Positions 6,659 to 20,614 of a stretch of 64,000 bases of DNA are shown piece by piece (position 1 is the first letter of the stretch; the number at the start of each line of letters is the position of its first letter). The stretch lies in assembly GCA_030693515.1 (NCBI GenBank), contig JAUYAK010000063.1:124001-188000 (forward strand). The letters run 5' to 3'. This stretch comes from Opitutaceae bacterium (GTDB lineage Bacteria; Verrucomicrobiota; Verrucomicrobiia; Opitutales; Opitutaceae). A program made the position numbers and the translations under genes. Under the pieces are notes generated by a model. That model ran no database searches. It had not been told where the DNA came from and saw nothing but the letters and a program-made list of their open reading frames with translations.

Positions 6659-9130
6659 ATGAACCTCCTTTGGACCCTTAGGCTTCGGGCTGGCTTTGGC
6701 CAGTCGCGGTGTGTTTTCACCGGCATTTCCTTGCTCGCTCTGGCGGTGGCGTCGCTCGTGACTCCAGTCGGTTTGTTTGCCCAGCCTTCGGAGAAAACGG
6801 TTTATTTCTGGTCCGTATTTTCCGGGCGCCTGCCTTATCCGAATTTCGGATCGCAGGATGGGCCTGCCGGTGTGGCCTCATTCAATGGGCCGGCCGTGAT
6901 CGCAATCAGTCCGACGACGGGGCGCCTGTATCTCACGGATTCGTTCAACGAAACGGTTCGCGAAATCGCGGCGAACGGCAGCGTCAGCACGTTCGCCGGA
7001 TTTCCGCTGGCCTCCGGTTTTGTTGACGGTGTCGGTCCCGCAGCGCGGTTTCACCGGCCGGTCGGCATCACCGTCGACCGTTCGGGAACACTCTACGTGG
7101 TGGAAGAGTTCAACGGCACGGTGCGCAAGATCACGCCGACTCGCAGTGTGACGACCGTGGCAGGCAGGCAGGGCAATTTCGGACAGGCCGATGGGACGGG
7201 CACCGCGGCGCAGTTCTATTTTCCGCGTAGCGTCGCCGTGGATGCGAGCGGGACGATCTACGTTGCCGACACCGCCAACAACTCGATCCGCAAGGTGACG
7301 CCGAGTGGCAACGTCACCACCTTTGCCGGGCTGACCCATCCGGGAGGGCAGGGCACCAACGATGGCACCGGGCAACTCGCCCGCTTCAACGGTCCGGATG
7401 GGCTCGCGTTTGACCCGACGGGCAACCTGATCGTCGCGGACTCGAGGAATCATCTCATTCGACGGGTTACTCCAGCCGGGGTCGTCACCACCGTGGCAGG
7501 CGGGCCAGGAGTTCCCGGTATCGCCGATGGCCCGGCGGCGACGGCGCGGTTTCGCCAGCCCTACTCCGTGGCCGTTGATGCGTCCGGCACGATCTTTGTC
7601 GCCGACACATTCAACAGCGCGATTCGCATGATCTCGCCGCAGGGCGTTGTGAAAACGATCGGTGGCAAACCGTCCGAGGTCCTGTCGCTCGATTTGTTTC
7701 CCGGATTGGGCGCGAACGCACGGCTCGCACGGCCGACCGGAATCGTCGTGGACGCGCGCGGCAATCTTTTCATGGTCGACGGCAATGTTGTTTGGCGTGG
7801 TGAACCCATGCTCCCGCCGGAAATCGTTTTCACCGGGCCGAACACCATGGTCGCTCTGGAGGGTGAAACCGTGACTTTGAATGCTGTCATCACGGGCACG
7901 CCCGCACCCACGTTGCAGTGGCTGCGCAACGGCACCGCTATTCCAGGCGCAACGCGCAGCAACCTGACGCTCGTGAGCATCACAGAAATCGATGCGGCGC
8001 TTTATTCCCTTGTCGTGACCAGCCCCGCCGGCGCCGCGACGGCGAATATCACGACGATTCGACTCGGGCCCGTGCCCGTCATCACGCAACCGCTGCAGGC
8101 CCTCGCCACCACGACGGGAGGGAGCGTGCTTCTTCAGGTGTCGGCCAGCGGCCGAACTCCCCTCACGTATGTGTGGCGCCGAGATGGGGTCATCATCCCG
8201 AATGCATCCGATCGGCTTCTCCTCACCAGCCAGCCCGGCGCCTACACGGTCACGGTTTCCAATTCCGCCGGAGAGATTGTCAGCAGCCAGCTTGAAGTGG
8301 CGAGTCGGCTCGTGAATGTGTCCGCCCTTGCGAGCACGAATAGCGGCGGCACGCCGCTCATCGTGGGCTTTGTCATCGACGGCCTGAATTCCGCCGCGAA
8401 TCAATTCCTGATTCGAGGCGTCGGACCGACACTGGCTGCCTTCGGCGTCCCCGATGCCATGCGCGAGCCGATCCTGACCGCATATCGTGGCTCTGAGCAG
8501 ATCGGAACGTCCGCGGGCGCGGGCTGGAGCACAGAGCCGATGGCACCGCAAATTAGCGCCGCGGCCTCTGCCGTGGGGGCCTTCGCGCTGCCAGCGGGCA
8601 GTCGCGATGCAGCGCTGCTCCAGACTGTGGGTTTTGGCGCTTACACCGTGCACGTCAGTGATCGCGCGAACGGCGGTGGATCGGCGCTGATGGAAGTCTA
8701 CGACGCGAGCGGCGACAACGGGAGGCGTCTCTCTAACCTGTCTTTTCGCGGCAATATTGCCCGAGGTTCGCTCACGGTCGGCTTTGTGATTCGCGGCCAC
8801 CTGCCAGCGAAGCTGTTGGTCCGCGCCGTCGGCCCGACGCTCGTGCAATTCGGCGTCAGCGGGGCGCTGGCGCGAACCCGGGTCACGCTGCGGGCCGAGG
8901 GCTCGGCCACTTTCTCCAACACCGGCTGGGAAACAGCCGTAAATGCAGCGGAGATCGCCAGCGCGGCCGCCGCTGCGGGAGCGTTTGCCCTGCCCGTGGG
9001 CAGCGCCGACTCCGCGTTGCTCGTCATGCTGAATCCCGGCGCCTACACTGCTGAGGTGGGCGATGCGAGTGGCGCGCCTTCCCCGGCGGGCGAAGCGCTG
9101 GTTGAGGTTTATCACCTCCCGTCGCCGTAG
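6659..9130 (+). CDS. Secreted NHL-repeat/Ig-like protein with two C-terminal VGPTL modules
   Basis: This is an 823-residue protein. A signal peptide ends near FA-QPS (about 41). Six NHL-type units follow (around 75, 131, 187, 244, 298 and 357), each with the pattern 'F..P.G.AVD.SGTIYVADT.N..IRK.....V.T.AG', predicting a beta-propeller. Two Ig-like domains span about 386-468 and 470-548 (LQWLRNGTAIPGAT, YVWRRDGVIIPNA). The last 270 residues hold two copies of a verrucomicrobial module with GFVIDGL/GFVIRGH, LIRGVGPTL/LVRAVGPTL and FGV. It is probably extracellular or periplasmic, in binding or adhesion; the ligand is unknown. It sits between the broken and intact TonB receptors, but I cannot show a functional link. 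Confidence 0.85.
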   Translation: MNLLWTLRLRAGFGQSRCVFTGISLLALAVASLVTPVGLFAQPSEKTVYFWSVFSGRLPYPNFGSQDGPAGVASFNGPAVIAISPTTGRLYLTDSFNETVREIAANGSVSTFAGFPLASGFVDGVGPAARFHRPVGITVDRSGTLYVVEEFNGTVRKITPTRSVTTVAGRQGNFGQADGTGTAAQFYFPRSVAVDASGTIYVADTANNSIRKVTPSGNVTTFAGLTHPGGQGTNDGTGQLARFNGPDGLAFDPTGNLIVADSRNHLIRRVTPAGVVTTVAGGPGVPGIADGPAATARFRQPYSVAVDASGTIFVADTFNSAIRMISPQGVVKTIGGKPSEVLSLDLFPGLGANARLARPTGIVVDARGNLFMVDGNVVWRGEPMLPPEIVFTGPNTMVALEGETVTLNAVITGTPAPTLQWLRNGTAIPGATRSNLTLVSITEIDAALYSLVVTSPAGAATANITTIRLGPVPVITQPLQALATTTGGSVLLQVSASGRTPLTYVWRRDGVIIPNASDRLLLTSQPGAYTVTVSNSAGEIVSSQLEVASRLVNVSALASTNSGGTPLIVGFVIDGLNSAANQFLIRGVGPTLAAFGVPDAMREPILTAYRGSEQIGTSAGAGWSTEPMAPQISAAASAVGAFALPAGSRDAALLQTVGFGAYTVHVSDRANGGGSALMEVYDASGDNGRRLSNLSFRGNIARGSLTVGFVIRGHLPAKLLVRAVGPTLVQFGVSGALARTRVTLRAEGSATFSNTGWETAVNAAEIASAAAAAGAFALPVGSADSALLVMLNPGAYTAEVGDASGAPSPAGEALVEVYHLPSP

Positions 9131-9227
9131 CTCTCTCGCATGTGCCATGGCAAACGCTCGCGCGAAGGTTGGCTTTACGCAGGCGCGCGTTGGATTGACC
9201 GTCGTGACACCCGCTCACCCTACCACA

Positions 9228-12053
9228 ATGAACCCCACCGGTCGTTTCGCACTACTGTGCATTGCGCTCGTCGCTACCACGCGCGCCCAAACGGTCGCAC
9301 CTGCGACTTTAACTTCCAGTTCCACTGCCGCCAGAGAATTGGCCGTCATCCTCTCTCCTTTCGAAGTGAACTCCGGCGACGACAAGGGCTACGCCGCCTC
9401 CTCCGCCCTCGCCGGCACGCGCACCAACGAGAAGCTCGCCAATCTCCCCAACTCCATCTCGGTCTTCACCGCCGATCTCATGAGTGATCTCGCGATCAAT
9501 GATTTCTTCGGCGCGGTGGAGTTCGCCGTCGGCGCGGAGAATATCTACAACGACACCGGCACCGTGGGCGCGCCCGTCGGCTCACGCTCCGGCAACCAGA
9601 TCAGTTTCCGCGGCATCCCCTCGATCCGCCAGCTCCGCGACGGTTTTCCGTGGTTCCTCCCGGCCGACACCTACAACACCGAACGCATCGAGTTCGCCCG
9701 CGGCCCCGGCGGCCTCGCCTACGGCGACGTCGATCCCACGGGCATCATCAATGTCTCGACCAAACGCGCCACGTTTCGCAATGCGGCGAGCGCCACCGTG
9801 CGCTACGATTCGTTCGGCACGCAGCGCTACTCGGTCGATCTCAACCGGCAGCTGCTGCCACGCCTGGGCCTCCGCTTCAACGCCCTCAACTCCGAGGTCG
9901 AGCAGTTCCGCCAGCGCACCAACAAGGACTACCGCGGCTTCGCCGGCGCGCTGCACTGGGAGCCGTTCAAGGATCGCCGCACCCGCCTCGACCTGAACTA
10001 CGAGGGTGGCCACCAACGCAACAACCAGGGCGTGCTCCACCTCAACGACGGCATCAAGGCCTACGTCCGCGGCACCGGCACCAACGCCGCCGACGCCGAC
10101 CCCATCGCGCCCGGCGTGCAGGTCAACGGCGTCGGCATGCGCCGCATCGCCGCGCCCGGCAACACCCACGTTTACCTCGATATCGGCGGCGTGCTCTACG
10201 ACATGCAGTCCACCGCCACGACGACGTTTCGCAATTCCGCCGTCCTGACCGGCGCCACCGTTGCCACGGGGACCGACCCGCAGAACCCTTTGCGCTACCC
10301 GCTCACGACCATCCCCTACAGCGTGTATCCCGATGGCGAGGACTGGTCGGGTCCCGACAACCGCCACGACACCGATTTTCACGCCTACAACATCGAGCTC
10401 TCGCACCAGCTCGGCGATCACCTGCGCCTCCTCATTGCGCACAACGGCCAGGTGGACGACACCACGCGACTCCAGACCTACTCCTCCGCCGGCGCCCTCG
10501 GCATGAACTCGCGCGCCGTGTTCATCGACGTCAACCGCGTGCTCCCGCATCCCACCGTCCCCAACGCCACGATTCCCAATCCCCGTTTCGAGCAGCTCTT
10601 CCTCGCCTACGCCCCCACCTACACGACCGACGGCAACAAATCCACCGGCTGGCGCACCTCCGTCGTTTACGACACCAAGCTGCCTTTTTGGAATTCCACG
10701 TTCCGCGCCGTCGCCGGCGCCAACTACCGCCACGAGCAAAACTACCTCGACACCTATGCCTTCGCGCTCACCCAGCAGGAAATCGCGCGCCGCGGCCTGA
10801 CCGGCGCCGCGTCGTCCTATGCCAACAATGTCGTCAACCCCGTCCACTATCTGGCCGACGGCAACAGCGACGAAGCGCTGCGCCTGAAGGTCGTCCCCGG
10901 CGTCACGGGTTTCTACCGCAGCGGCACCGCGCAGACACGCTTCGACCAGACCCTCGGCTCGGGCAACCTCACCACGCTCGGCTCCTTCTTCAACGGCCGG
11001 CTCCGCACCAGCGCCGGGATTAGCCGCGACTATTTTCGCCAGAACCGCAGCCGCGCACCCGTCACCGTCCCCGTGATCGGCGGCACCCAAATCGTCGATT
11101 TGCAAGGCCGTCCCATCCTCGACGCCACGGGCTACAACGTCCCCTACGAGCCGTTCAACCGCACCTACGCCACCAACCAGACTTACGGCGGCGTGCTGCG
11201 CGTGCTCCCGTGGCTCGCGCTGGGCGGCGGTTACTTCGAGTCGTCGCTCTTCACCGACAGCGTCAGCTTCGAACTCACCGGCCGCCCACGCCTCCCGCGC
11301 ACGGGCGAGGGCTATGAATCCAGCCTGCGTTTCAATTTCCTCGACGATCGCGTGACCGCCACCGTGACCCGCTTCAAGACCACCTCCGAAAACAATTCCC
11401 TCGGCCTCAGTGCCGCCGTGCAGACCGAACTCAACGACCTGCTTCCGGCCGGCAACCGGCTCCTCGGCACCGGTGACTACCGCGACCAGCAGACCGAGGG
11501 CTGGGAAATCGAGTCGCAAATCAACCTCACGCGCCAGTGGACCGTGCGCGCCACCTACTCGATGAACCGCGTGCAATTCGGCCGCTTCTTCCCGCTCGTG
11601 CGGCCCTATCTCGAAGCCGCCCGCACCGCCGCCCGGGCCCAGGGCCTCGACCCCGACAACGCCACCGCCCTCACCCAGCAGCTCATCGCTGACACCGAAG
11701 GCGCCGTGCGCACCGTCCGCCGCGAGACCGCCAACCTCACCACGCGCTACAGCTTCACCGAAGGCCGCCTCAAGGGCTTCGCGATCGGCACCTCCGCGCG
11801 CTACGCGATGGGCCGCCCGCGCGCCGCCCTCTCCTCCGGCGGCGTGTTCGTGCTCCCGGCCACGCGGACGAGCAGCTATTTTCTCGTCAACCCCTTCGCC
11901 AGCTACCGCAGAAAAATCTACGGCCACAACGTCACCGCCCAGCTCAACGTAAACAACGTCCTCGGCCTCAACTCCGACCAGGGCAACAGCTACACTTGGC
12001 CCCGCAAAACCGAACCGCGGAACTACGTGACGACGGTGACGCTGGAGTGGTGA
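9228..12053 (+). CDS. TonB-dependent outer-membrane receptor
   Basis: This is a 941-residue protein; the ATG at 9228 was chosen because it opens a signal peptide (MNPTGRFALLCIALVATTRAQ). The motif ILSPFEVNSGDDKGY probably serves as the TonB-box region. The plug domain follows (ISFRGIPSIRQLRDGFPW, TERIEFARGPGGLAYGDVDPTGIINVSTK). The rest is a 22-strand-type barrel with many aromatic and alternating residues, ending in VTTVTLEW with the C-terminal aromatic residue expected for BAM recognition. It imports a nutrient (siderophore, glycan or other) using TonB energy; the substrate is not evident. It shares an 86-bp repeat with the truncated receptor at 6295. The gene converges on pyrG with only 18 bases between. 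Confidence 0.93.
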   Translation: MNPTGRFALLCIALVATTRAQTVAPATLTSSSTAARELAVILSPFEVNSGDDKGYAASSALAGTRTNEKLANLPNSISVFTADLMSDLAINDFFGAVEFAVGAENIYNDTGTVGAPVGSRSGNQISFRGIPSIRQLRDGFPWFLPADTYNTERIEFARGPGGLAYGDVDPTGIINVSTKRATFRNAASATVRYDSFGTQRYSVDLNRQLLPRLGLRFNALNSEVEQFRQRTNKDYRGFAGALHWEPFKDRRTRLDLNYEGGHQRNNQGVLHLNDGIKAYVRGTGTNAADADPIAPGVQVNGVGMRRIAAPGNTHVYLDIGGVLYDMQSTATTTFRNSAVLTGATVATGTDPQNPLRYPLTTIPYSVYPDGEDWSGPDNRHDTDFHAYNIELSHQLGDHLRLLIAHNGQVDDTTRLQTYSSAGALGMNSRAVFIDVNRVLPHPTVPNATIPNPRFEQLFLAYAPTYTTDGNKSTGWRTSVVYDTKLPFWNSTFRAVAGANYRHEQNYLDTYAFALTQQEIARRGLTGAASSYANNVVNPVHYLADGNSDEALRLKVVPGVTGFYRSGTAQTRFDQTLGSGNLTTLGSFFNGRLRTSAGISRDYFRQNRSRAPVTVPVIGGTQIVDLQGRPILDATGYNVPYEPFNRTYATNQTYGGVLRVLPWLALGGGYFESSLFTDSVSFELTGRPRLPRTGEGYESSLRFNFLDDRVTATVTRFKTTSENNSLGLSAAVQTELNDLLPAGNRLLGTGDYRDQQTEGWEIESQINLTRQWTVRATYSMNRVQFGRFFPLVRPYLEAARTAARAQGLDPDNATALTQQLIADTEGAVRTVRRETANLTTRYSFTEGRLKGFAIGTSARYAMGRPRAALSSGGVFVLPATRTSSYFLVNPFASYRRKIYGHNVTAQLNVNNVLGLNSDQGNSYTWPRKTEPRNYVTTVTLEW
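9351..9436 (+). repeat. 86-bp direct repeat, copy 2
   Basis: This is the partner of 6421-6506 (three mismatches), within the intact TonB-dependent receptor gene. Confidence 0.85.
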
Positions 12054-12071
12054 CGGCGCGCACGGCCGCCC

Positions 12072-15257
<3,186 letters not shown>

Positions 15258-15614
15258 AGCGGCGCGCTTCGCGGACTCCGTTCGATTGGCATCCTGAAAA
15301 TGGAAACCGGTCAAAATCCGGCCTGGAACCCACCGAGAACCCGGTGAAATTGCTGGTTTTGCCGAAGGCTCAAGACCGATAAGACCAATAAAAACCTCCC
15401 CGGACAGTCCGTGAAAGACCGCAGTTTCCCCGACTTTTTCCGGCAATAATCATGGATTTATCCCGATTTTCCCGTGTTTTCCCATGAAATAGCCGCATTC
15501 CCGCCCATGCGCCCAAATCGGTGATTGATTGGCACCGCCGATTACTTTTGAACGACGGACCTCGAATTCCAACTAACGGGAACGGGACTCTCAACTCACA
15601 ACCAAGGCGACCTT
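15258..15614. other. Gene-free stretch before accB
   Basis: This stretch of 357 bases has lower GC than its surroundings, especially 15400-15560. It probably holds the promoter of accB-accC. I see no convincing -35/-10 pair, hairpin with a T-run, or gene. Confidence 0.4.
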
Positions 15615-16103
15615 TTGGACCTTAAACAAATCAAGCAGATCATCGAACTCATGAAGCGCTCGGAGCTGACTGAGTTCGCGGTCGAAGAGGAGGGCTTCAA
15701 GCTCAAGATCCGCCGTGGGGCCAACGGGCTGCCCATCGTGAGCACCGCCCGGGGTTCAGCAGCTCCGTTTCCCACGGGCGACAGCGTCCCGCCGATGCCG
15801 ATCCCGGCTCCCGCCACTCCACTGGCCAATCCCGCCGCCGCCGCGTTGAAGGACGAAGCCGGATTTGCCTACATCAAGTCTCCGATGGTCGGGACTTTTT
15901 ATCGCGCCGGCTCGCCGGAGAGCAAACCGTTCGCCGATGTGGGGGCCAAAGTCTCGGAAAACACCGTCGTCTGCATCATCGAGGCGATGAAAATCATGAA
16001 CGAGATCCAAGCCGAGGCCAAGGGCACGGTCGTCGAGGCCCTCGTCGAAAACGGCCAGCCGGTCGAATATGGCCAGCGGCTCTTCAAGATTAAGCAGGGC
16101 TAA
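15615..16103 (+). CDS. accB: Biotin carboxyl carrier protein of acetyl-CoA carboxylase
   Basis: This is a 162-residue protein. It carries biotin between the biotin carboxylase and carboxyltransferase parts of acetyl-CoA carboxylase in fatty-acid synthesis. The N-terminal helix region (LKQIKQIIELMKRSELTEF) is followed by a Pro/Ala linker (about 50-80) and the biotinyl domain. Lys126 in EAMKIMNE is the expected biotinylation site. The start codon is TTG, placed by homology (DLKQIK); AAGG lies about 8 bases before it. accC follows after 104 bases, the common accB-accC order. Confidence 0.95.
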   Translation: MDLKQIKQIIELMKRSELTEFAVEEEGFKLKIRRGANGLPIVSTARGSAAPFPTGDSVPPMPIPAPATPLANPAAAALKDEAGFAYIKSPMVGTFYRAGSPESKPFADVGAKVSENTVVCIIEAMKIMNEIQAEAKGTVVEALVENGQPVEYGQRLFKIKQG

Positions 16104-16207
16104 GGGCTGCCGGCCGGTTGAGAATTGAGAGCTGAGCGTTGAGAGCCCCGGCCGCTCGCAGTCAGGCTCGGCTCCCCACCCTCGTCCCTCCAGCTCAACT
16201 TTCCGCA

Positions 16208-17578
<1,371 letters not shown>

Positions 17579-17591
17579 GGGCGGGCGCCGG

Positions 17592-17611
17592 GCCGCGGCC
17601 CAACCCGCGGC
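17592..17611. terminator. Short GC hairpin between convergent accC and dnaJ
   Basis: GCCGCGG (17592-17598) pairs with CCGCGGC (17605-17611) across a 6-base loop. No T-run is present. Its place between converging genes suggests a bidirectional terminator, but weakly. Confidence 0.3.
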
Positions 17612-17612
17612 G

Positions 17613-18779
17613 TCAGAAAAACTTCTTCGCCTTGTCGAAAAAGGATTTCGAAGTCGGCTCGGTGGCGTCGCCGCTCACGCGCGCGAATTCCTCGAGCAGC
17701 CGCTTCTGTTCGCTGGAGAGCGACTGCGGCACCTCGACTTGCACCCGCACGAGCTGGTCGCCCTGCGCACCGCCGCGCAAACTCGGCACACCCTTGCCGC
17801 GCACGCGGAAGGTCGTGCCGCTCTGGGTGCCCGGAGGAAGGCGCAGGCTGCCTTTGCCGAAGAGCGTCGGCAGCTCGATCGTGCCGCCGAGGGCCGCGAG
17901 CGTAAACTTGATCGGAATCTCGCAGAAGAGGTCTTCGCCCTGCCGCTGGAAGAGCTCGTGCTCCTTAACCGAAATCACGATGTAGAGATCACCGGGGCTG
18001 CCGCCGGGGGCGCCGGCTTCGCCATTGCCGGAGGAGCGCAGGCGTGAGCCAGTGTCGACGCCCGCAGGCACGCGGACATTGAGCTTGGTCGTCTTGGCCA
18101 TGCGGCCTTCGCCGCGGCAAGTGGTGCAAGGCCGCTCGATCTTGGTGCCGGCGCCGCCGCAAGTCGGACAAGTCTGGGTAAAGGTGATGATGCCGCCCGA
18201 ACGCCGCACTTGGCCCGCGCCGCGACAGGTGGAGCAGGTGGTCTTCTTGGTGCCCGGTTCGGCCCCCGCGCCCTCGCAGCGCTCGCAGACGACCGCCTTG
18301 CGGAAGGAGATTTCCTTCTCCACCCCGCGCACCGCCTCCTCGAGTGTGATTTCGAGATCGTAGCGCAGGTCCGCGCCGTCACGGCCGCCGCCCCCTCCTC
18401 CGCCGCCGCCAAACATCTCCTCAAAAATTCCACCGCCACCCCCGCTACCCCCGCGCTGGCCGAAGACTTCGCGAAAAATGTCGAACGGATCGTGGAAACC
18501 ACCGCCCCCGCCCATGCCGCCGGGACCGCGCGGTGCGCCGCCGCCTCCGCCACCCTCAAACGCCGCCGCGCCGTAGCGATCGTAGGCGGCGCGTTTCTCC
18601 GGGTCGCTCAGCACTTCATAGGCGTGCGCGACTTTCTTGAACATCTCCTCGGCCTCCTTGTTGCCGGGGTTCTTGTCCGGATGGAATTGCACGGCCTTCT
18701 TGCGATAGGCCTTCTTGAGATCGTCGGCGCTCACGCCGCGCTCGACCCCGAGCAGCTCGTAATAGTCTTCCTTGGCCAT
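17613..18779 (-). CDS. dnaJ: Chaperone DnaJ (Hsp40)
   Basis: This is a 388-residue protein. It is a co-chaperone that binds unfolded proteins and stimulates DnaK ATPase. The J domain (1-70) has the HPD tripeptide (QFHPDKNPG). A long Gly-rich/Phe-poor linker follows (about 75-130, including [15 protein letters not shown]). The zinc region has four CxxCxGxG-type repeats ([32 protein letters not shown]). The C-terminal substrate-binding domains follow. grpE lies 20 bases upstream in the same direction, so grpE-dnaJ form an operon; dnaK is not in the window. Confidence 0.97.
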   Translation of the reverse strand: MAKEDYYELLGVERGVSADDLKKAYRKKAVQFHPDKNPGNKEAEEMFKKVAHAYEVLSDPEKRAAYDRYGAAAFEGGGGGGAPRGPGGMGGGGGFHDPFDIFREVFGQRGGSGGGGGIFEEMFGGGGGGGGGRDGADLRYDLEITLEEAVRGVEKEISFRKAVVCERCEGAGAEPGTKKTTCSTCRGAGQVRRSGGIITFTQTCPTCGGAGTKIERPCTTCRGEGRMAKTTKLNVRVPAGVDTGSRLRSSGNGEAGAPGGSPGDLYIVISVKEHELFQRQGEDLFCEIPIKFTLAALGGTIELPTLFGKGSLRLPPGTQSGTTFRVRGKGVPSLRGGAQGDQLVRVQVEVPQSLSSEQKRLLEEFARVSGDATEPTSKSFFDKAKKFF

Positions 18780-18799
18780 GGGGATTCAGCGCGGCGCGC

Positions 18800-19378
18800 T
18801 CAGCTTTTCTTCGCGTCCTTCGCCGGACCGCTGGAGACAACCACGGAGGCGGGGCGCAGGAGGCGTCCGTTGAGCGAGTAGCCGGTGCGGACGACGGTCA
18901 GCACATGCTCTTCCTTCACGTCGGCGCTGGGTTGGTAAGAGAGGGCCTCATGCTGGTGTGGATCAAAGGGCTGGCCCGCGGGCGAGATTTCCTTGAGCCC
19001 GTGGTTGGCCAGCGCGGTCTTCAGTTGGGTGAGGACCATGTCGACGCCGCCGACGAGCGATTTCAGGTCGGCGTTGGGCTGGCGCGCGGCGTTGATGGCG
19101 AGCGCGAGTGTGTCGAGCACGGGGAAAACATCCTCGAGCACACGGCCTGTAGCGGTGGTGCGGAGGTCCTCCTTGTCGCGCACGGTGCGGCGTCGGAAAT
19201 TCTCCAAGTCCGCCGCGGTGCGCATGAACTTGTCATAGTTGGCCGCGGCTTCCGCCTTGGCCGCCGCCAGCTGCGCGGCCAGGTCGGAGGTTGCGGATTC
19301 GGGCGCAGCACCCTCGGGCGCGGGGCCCGCGGCAGTGCCCGCATTGGTCGTGGTGTCGGTGTTCTCAGGCTCAGGCAT
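18800..19378 (-). CDS. grpE: Nucleotide exchange factor GrpE
   Basis: This is a 192-residue protein. It releases ADP from DnaK in the chaperone cycle. An acidic, Ala-rich N-terminus (about 1-40) precedes the long helix (AAKAEAAANYDKFMRTAADLENFRRRT) and the four-helix and beta-wing part. The signature FDPHQHEALSYQP near residue 140 and the VVRTGYSLNGRLLRPASVVVS C-terminus are typical. It starts an operon with dnaJ. No CIRCE or sigma-32-like element is evident to me in the 135 bases before it. Confidence 0.95.
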   Translation of the reverse strand: MPEPENTDTTTNAGTAAGPAPEGAAPESATSDLAAQLAAAKAEAAANYDKFMRTAADLENFRRRTVRDKEDLRTTATGRVLEDVFPVLDTLALAINAARQPNADLKSLVGGVDMVLTQLKTALANHGLKEISPAGQPFDPHQHEALSYQPSADVKEEHVLTVVRTGYSLNGRLLRPASVVVSSGPAKDAKKS

Positions 19379-19513
19379 GGTCGAAAGAGGGCCGACTCAA
19401 CAGCGGGTTTCGCGTTTCTTCAAGTGCCGTGTGACCTGCTCCGTGCCAACCGCACCCCTGAGCGCCGGGGCGCGCCCCGCGACACGACCCTACGCGGCGA
19501 TTCGCTGGCGGGT

Positions 19514-20506
19514 TCAACCCGCTCCGTCGCCCACAAAATTCTCAGTCACCAGCAGGATCGCGGTCGTCTCGGCTGTAATGGTGTAGGCGCCGGCGTAGGG
19601 CGCGAGGGCGTTGTCGCCGCGCGTGAGTTTGCACCCATGCGGCGCACGGGAGCCACTGTTGCCATCGCTCTGCGCGCGCACCGTCCCGCTCACGACACTG
19701 AGGATGCGGGGCTGCTCGCCGGCGCGCAGGTGCGCCCGCTCGCCCGCGCCGAGCACGATCCGGCGAATGCTGAACTCCGCACAATCCGCAATCACCCCCG
19801 AGGTCGGCGCGGCGCGCACGGGCGCGGGTTCAAAGTCGGTCCAGTCAATCGAGCGCAGCGACTGCGCGATGTGCAGTGGGCGCGGCAGGCCGTCGAGCCC
19901 GGTGCGGCCCCAGTCGTAGACGCGGAAGGTGGTGTCCGAGTTCTGCTGGATTTCGAGGATGAGGTTGCCAGCGTCGATCGCGTGGACCTGGCCGCTGTGC
20001 ACGAGGATGCTGTCGCCCGCCGCGACATTGAAGTGATGCACGCAGGCTTCGAGGGTGCCCGCCTCGATCGCCGCCTCGAACTGCGCGCGGGTGACGCCAT
20101 CCTTCAAGCCGACGATCAGCTCCGCGCCGGGCACGGAGTGCGCGATATACCAGTTTTCCGTCTTCGGCTCGCCCTTGAGCTCGGCCGCGATCGACGCCGG
20201 CGGATGCACCTGGAGGCTCAGCCGCTCGTGGCAATCGAGCCACTTCACCAGAATCGGGAAAGGTTTCTCCGCGGGCCACCGCGGGCCCATGAAGTGTGCC
20301 GAGTGCTTGGCGAGCACACTGCGGAGCGACTGGCCGTTGCACGGCCCGCCCTCGACAATCGACTGCGCCTCGCGGCGATCCACGATTTCCCAGCTCTCGC
20401 CGATGGGCACCCCCGAGGGCAGGGACCGGCCGAGTGAGGCCTCCAAGGCCCGGCCGCCCCAGACACGTTCCTGGTAGAGCGGTTGAAAACGCAGCAATTC
20501 GCGCAT
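19514..20506 (-). CDS. manA: Mannose-6-phosphate isomerase, class I
   Basis: This is a 330-residue protein. It interconverts mannose-6-phosphate and fructose-6-phosphate with zinc, supplying GDP-mannose for polysaccharide. Zinc ligands are visible: Gln99 and His101 in LQVHPP, Glu117 in KTENWY and His175 in GQVHAID. RVYDWGRTG near 215 is also a family feature. The length fits the short (Bacillus/Firmicutes-like) class rather than the 390-residue enterobacterial one. It is transcribed alone, divergent from ftsK with 108 bases between. Confidence 0.93.
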   Translation of the reverse strand: MRELLRFQPLYQERVWGGRALEASLGRSLPSGVPIGESWEIVDRREAQSIVEGGPCNGQSLRSVLAKHSAHFMGPRWPAEKPFPILVKWLDCHERLSLQVHPPASIAAELKGEPKTENWYIAHSVPGAELIVGLKDGVTRAQFEAAIEAGTLEACVHHFNVAAGDSILVHSGQVHAIDAGNLILEIQQNSDTTFRVYDWGRTGLDGLPRPLHIAQSLRSIDWTDFEPAPVRAAPTSGVIADCAEFSIRRIVLGAGERAHLRAGEQPRILSVVSGTVRAQSDGNSGSRAPHGCKLTRGDNALAPYAGAYTITAETTAILLVTENFVGDGAG

Positions 20507-20614
20507 GAGTGAGTGACGAGTTTTTTGTGAAAACCGCCCGGGGGGTTTACATTTGACCAGCCAACTTGATACCGTCGAATTCGGAACGAGTCGCCTGCGG
20601 GCCGGCCCACCAAA

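Noticed and set aside
9582-11927. Open frame of 781 codons on the minus strand inside the TonB receptor
   Set aside because: It is the shadow of a GC-rich gene with strong codon bias; the sequence is Val/Gly/Glu-rich without any domain.
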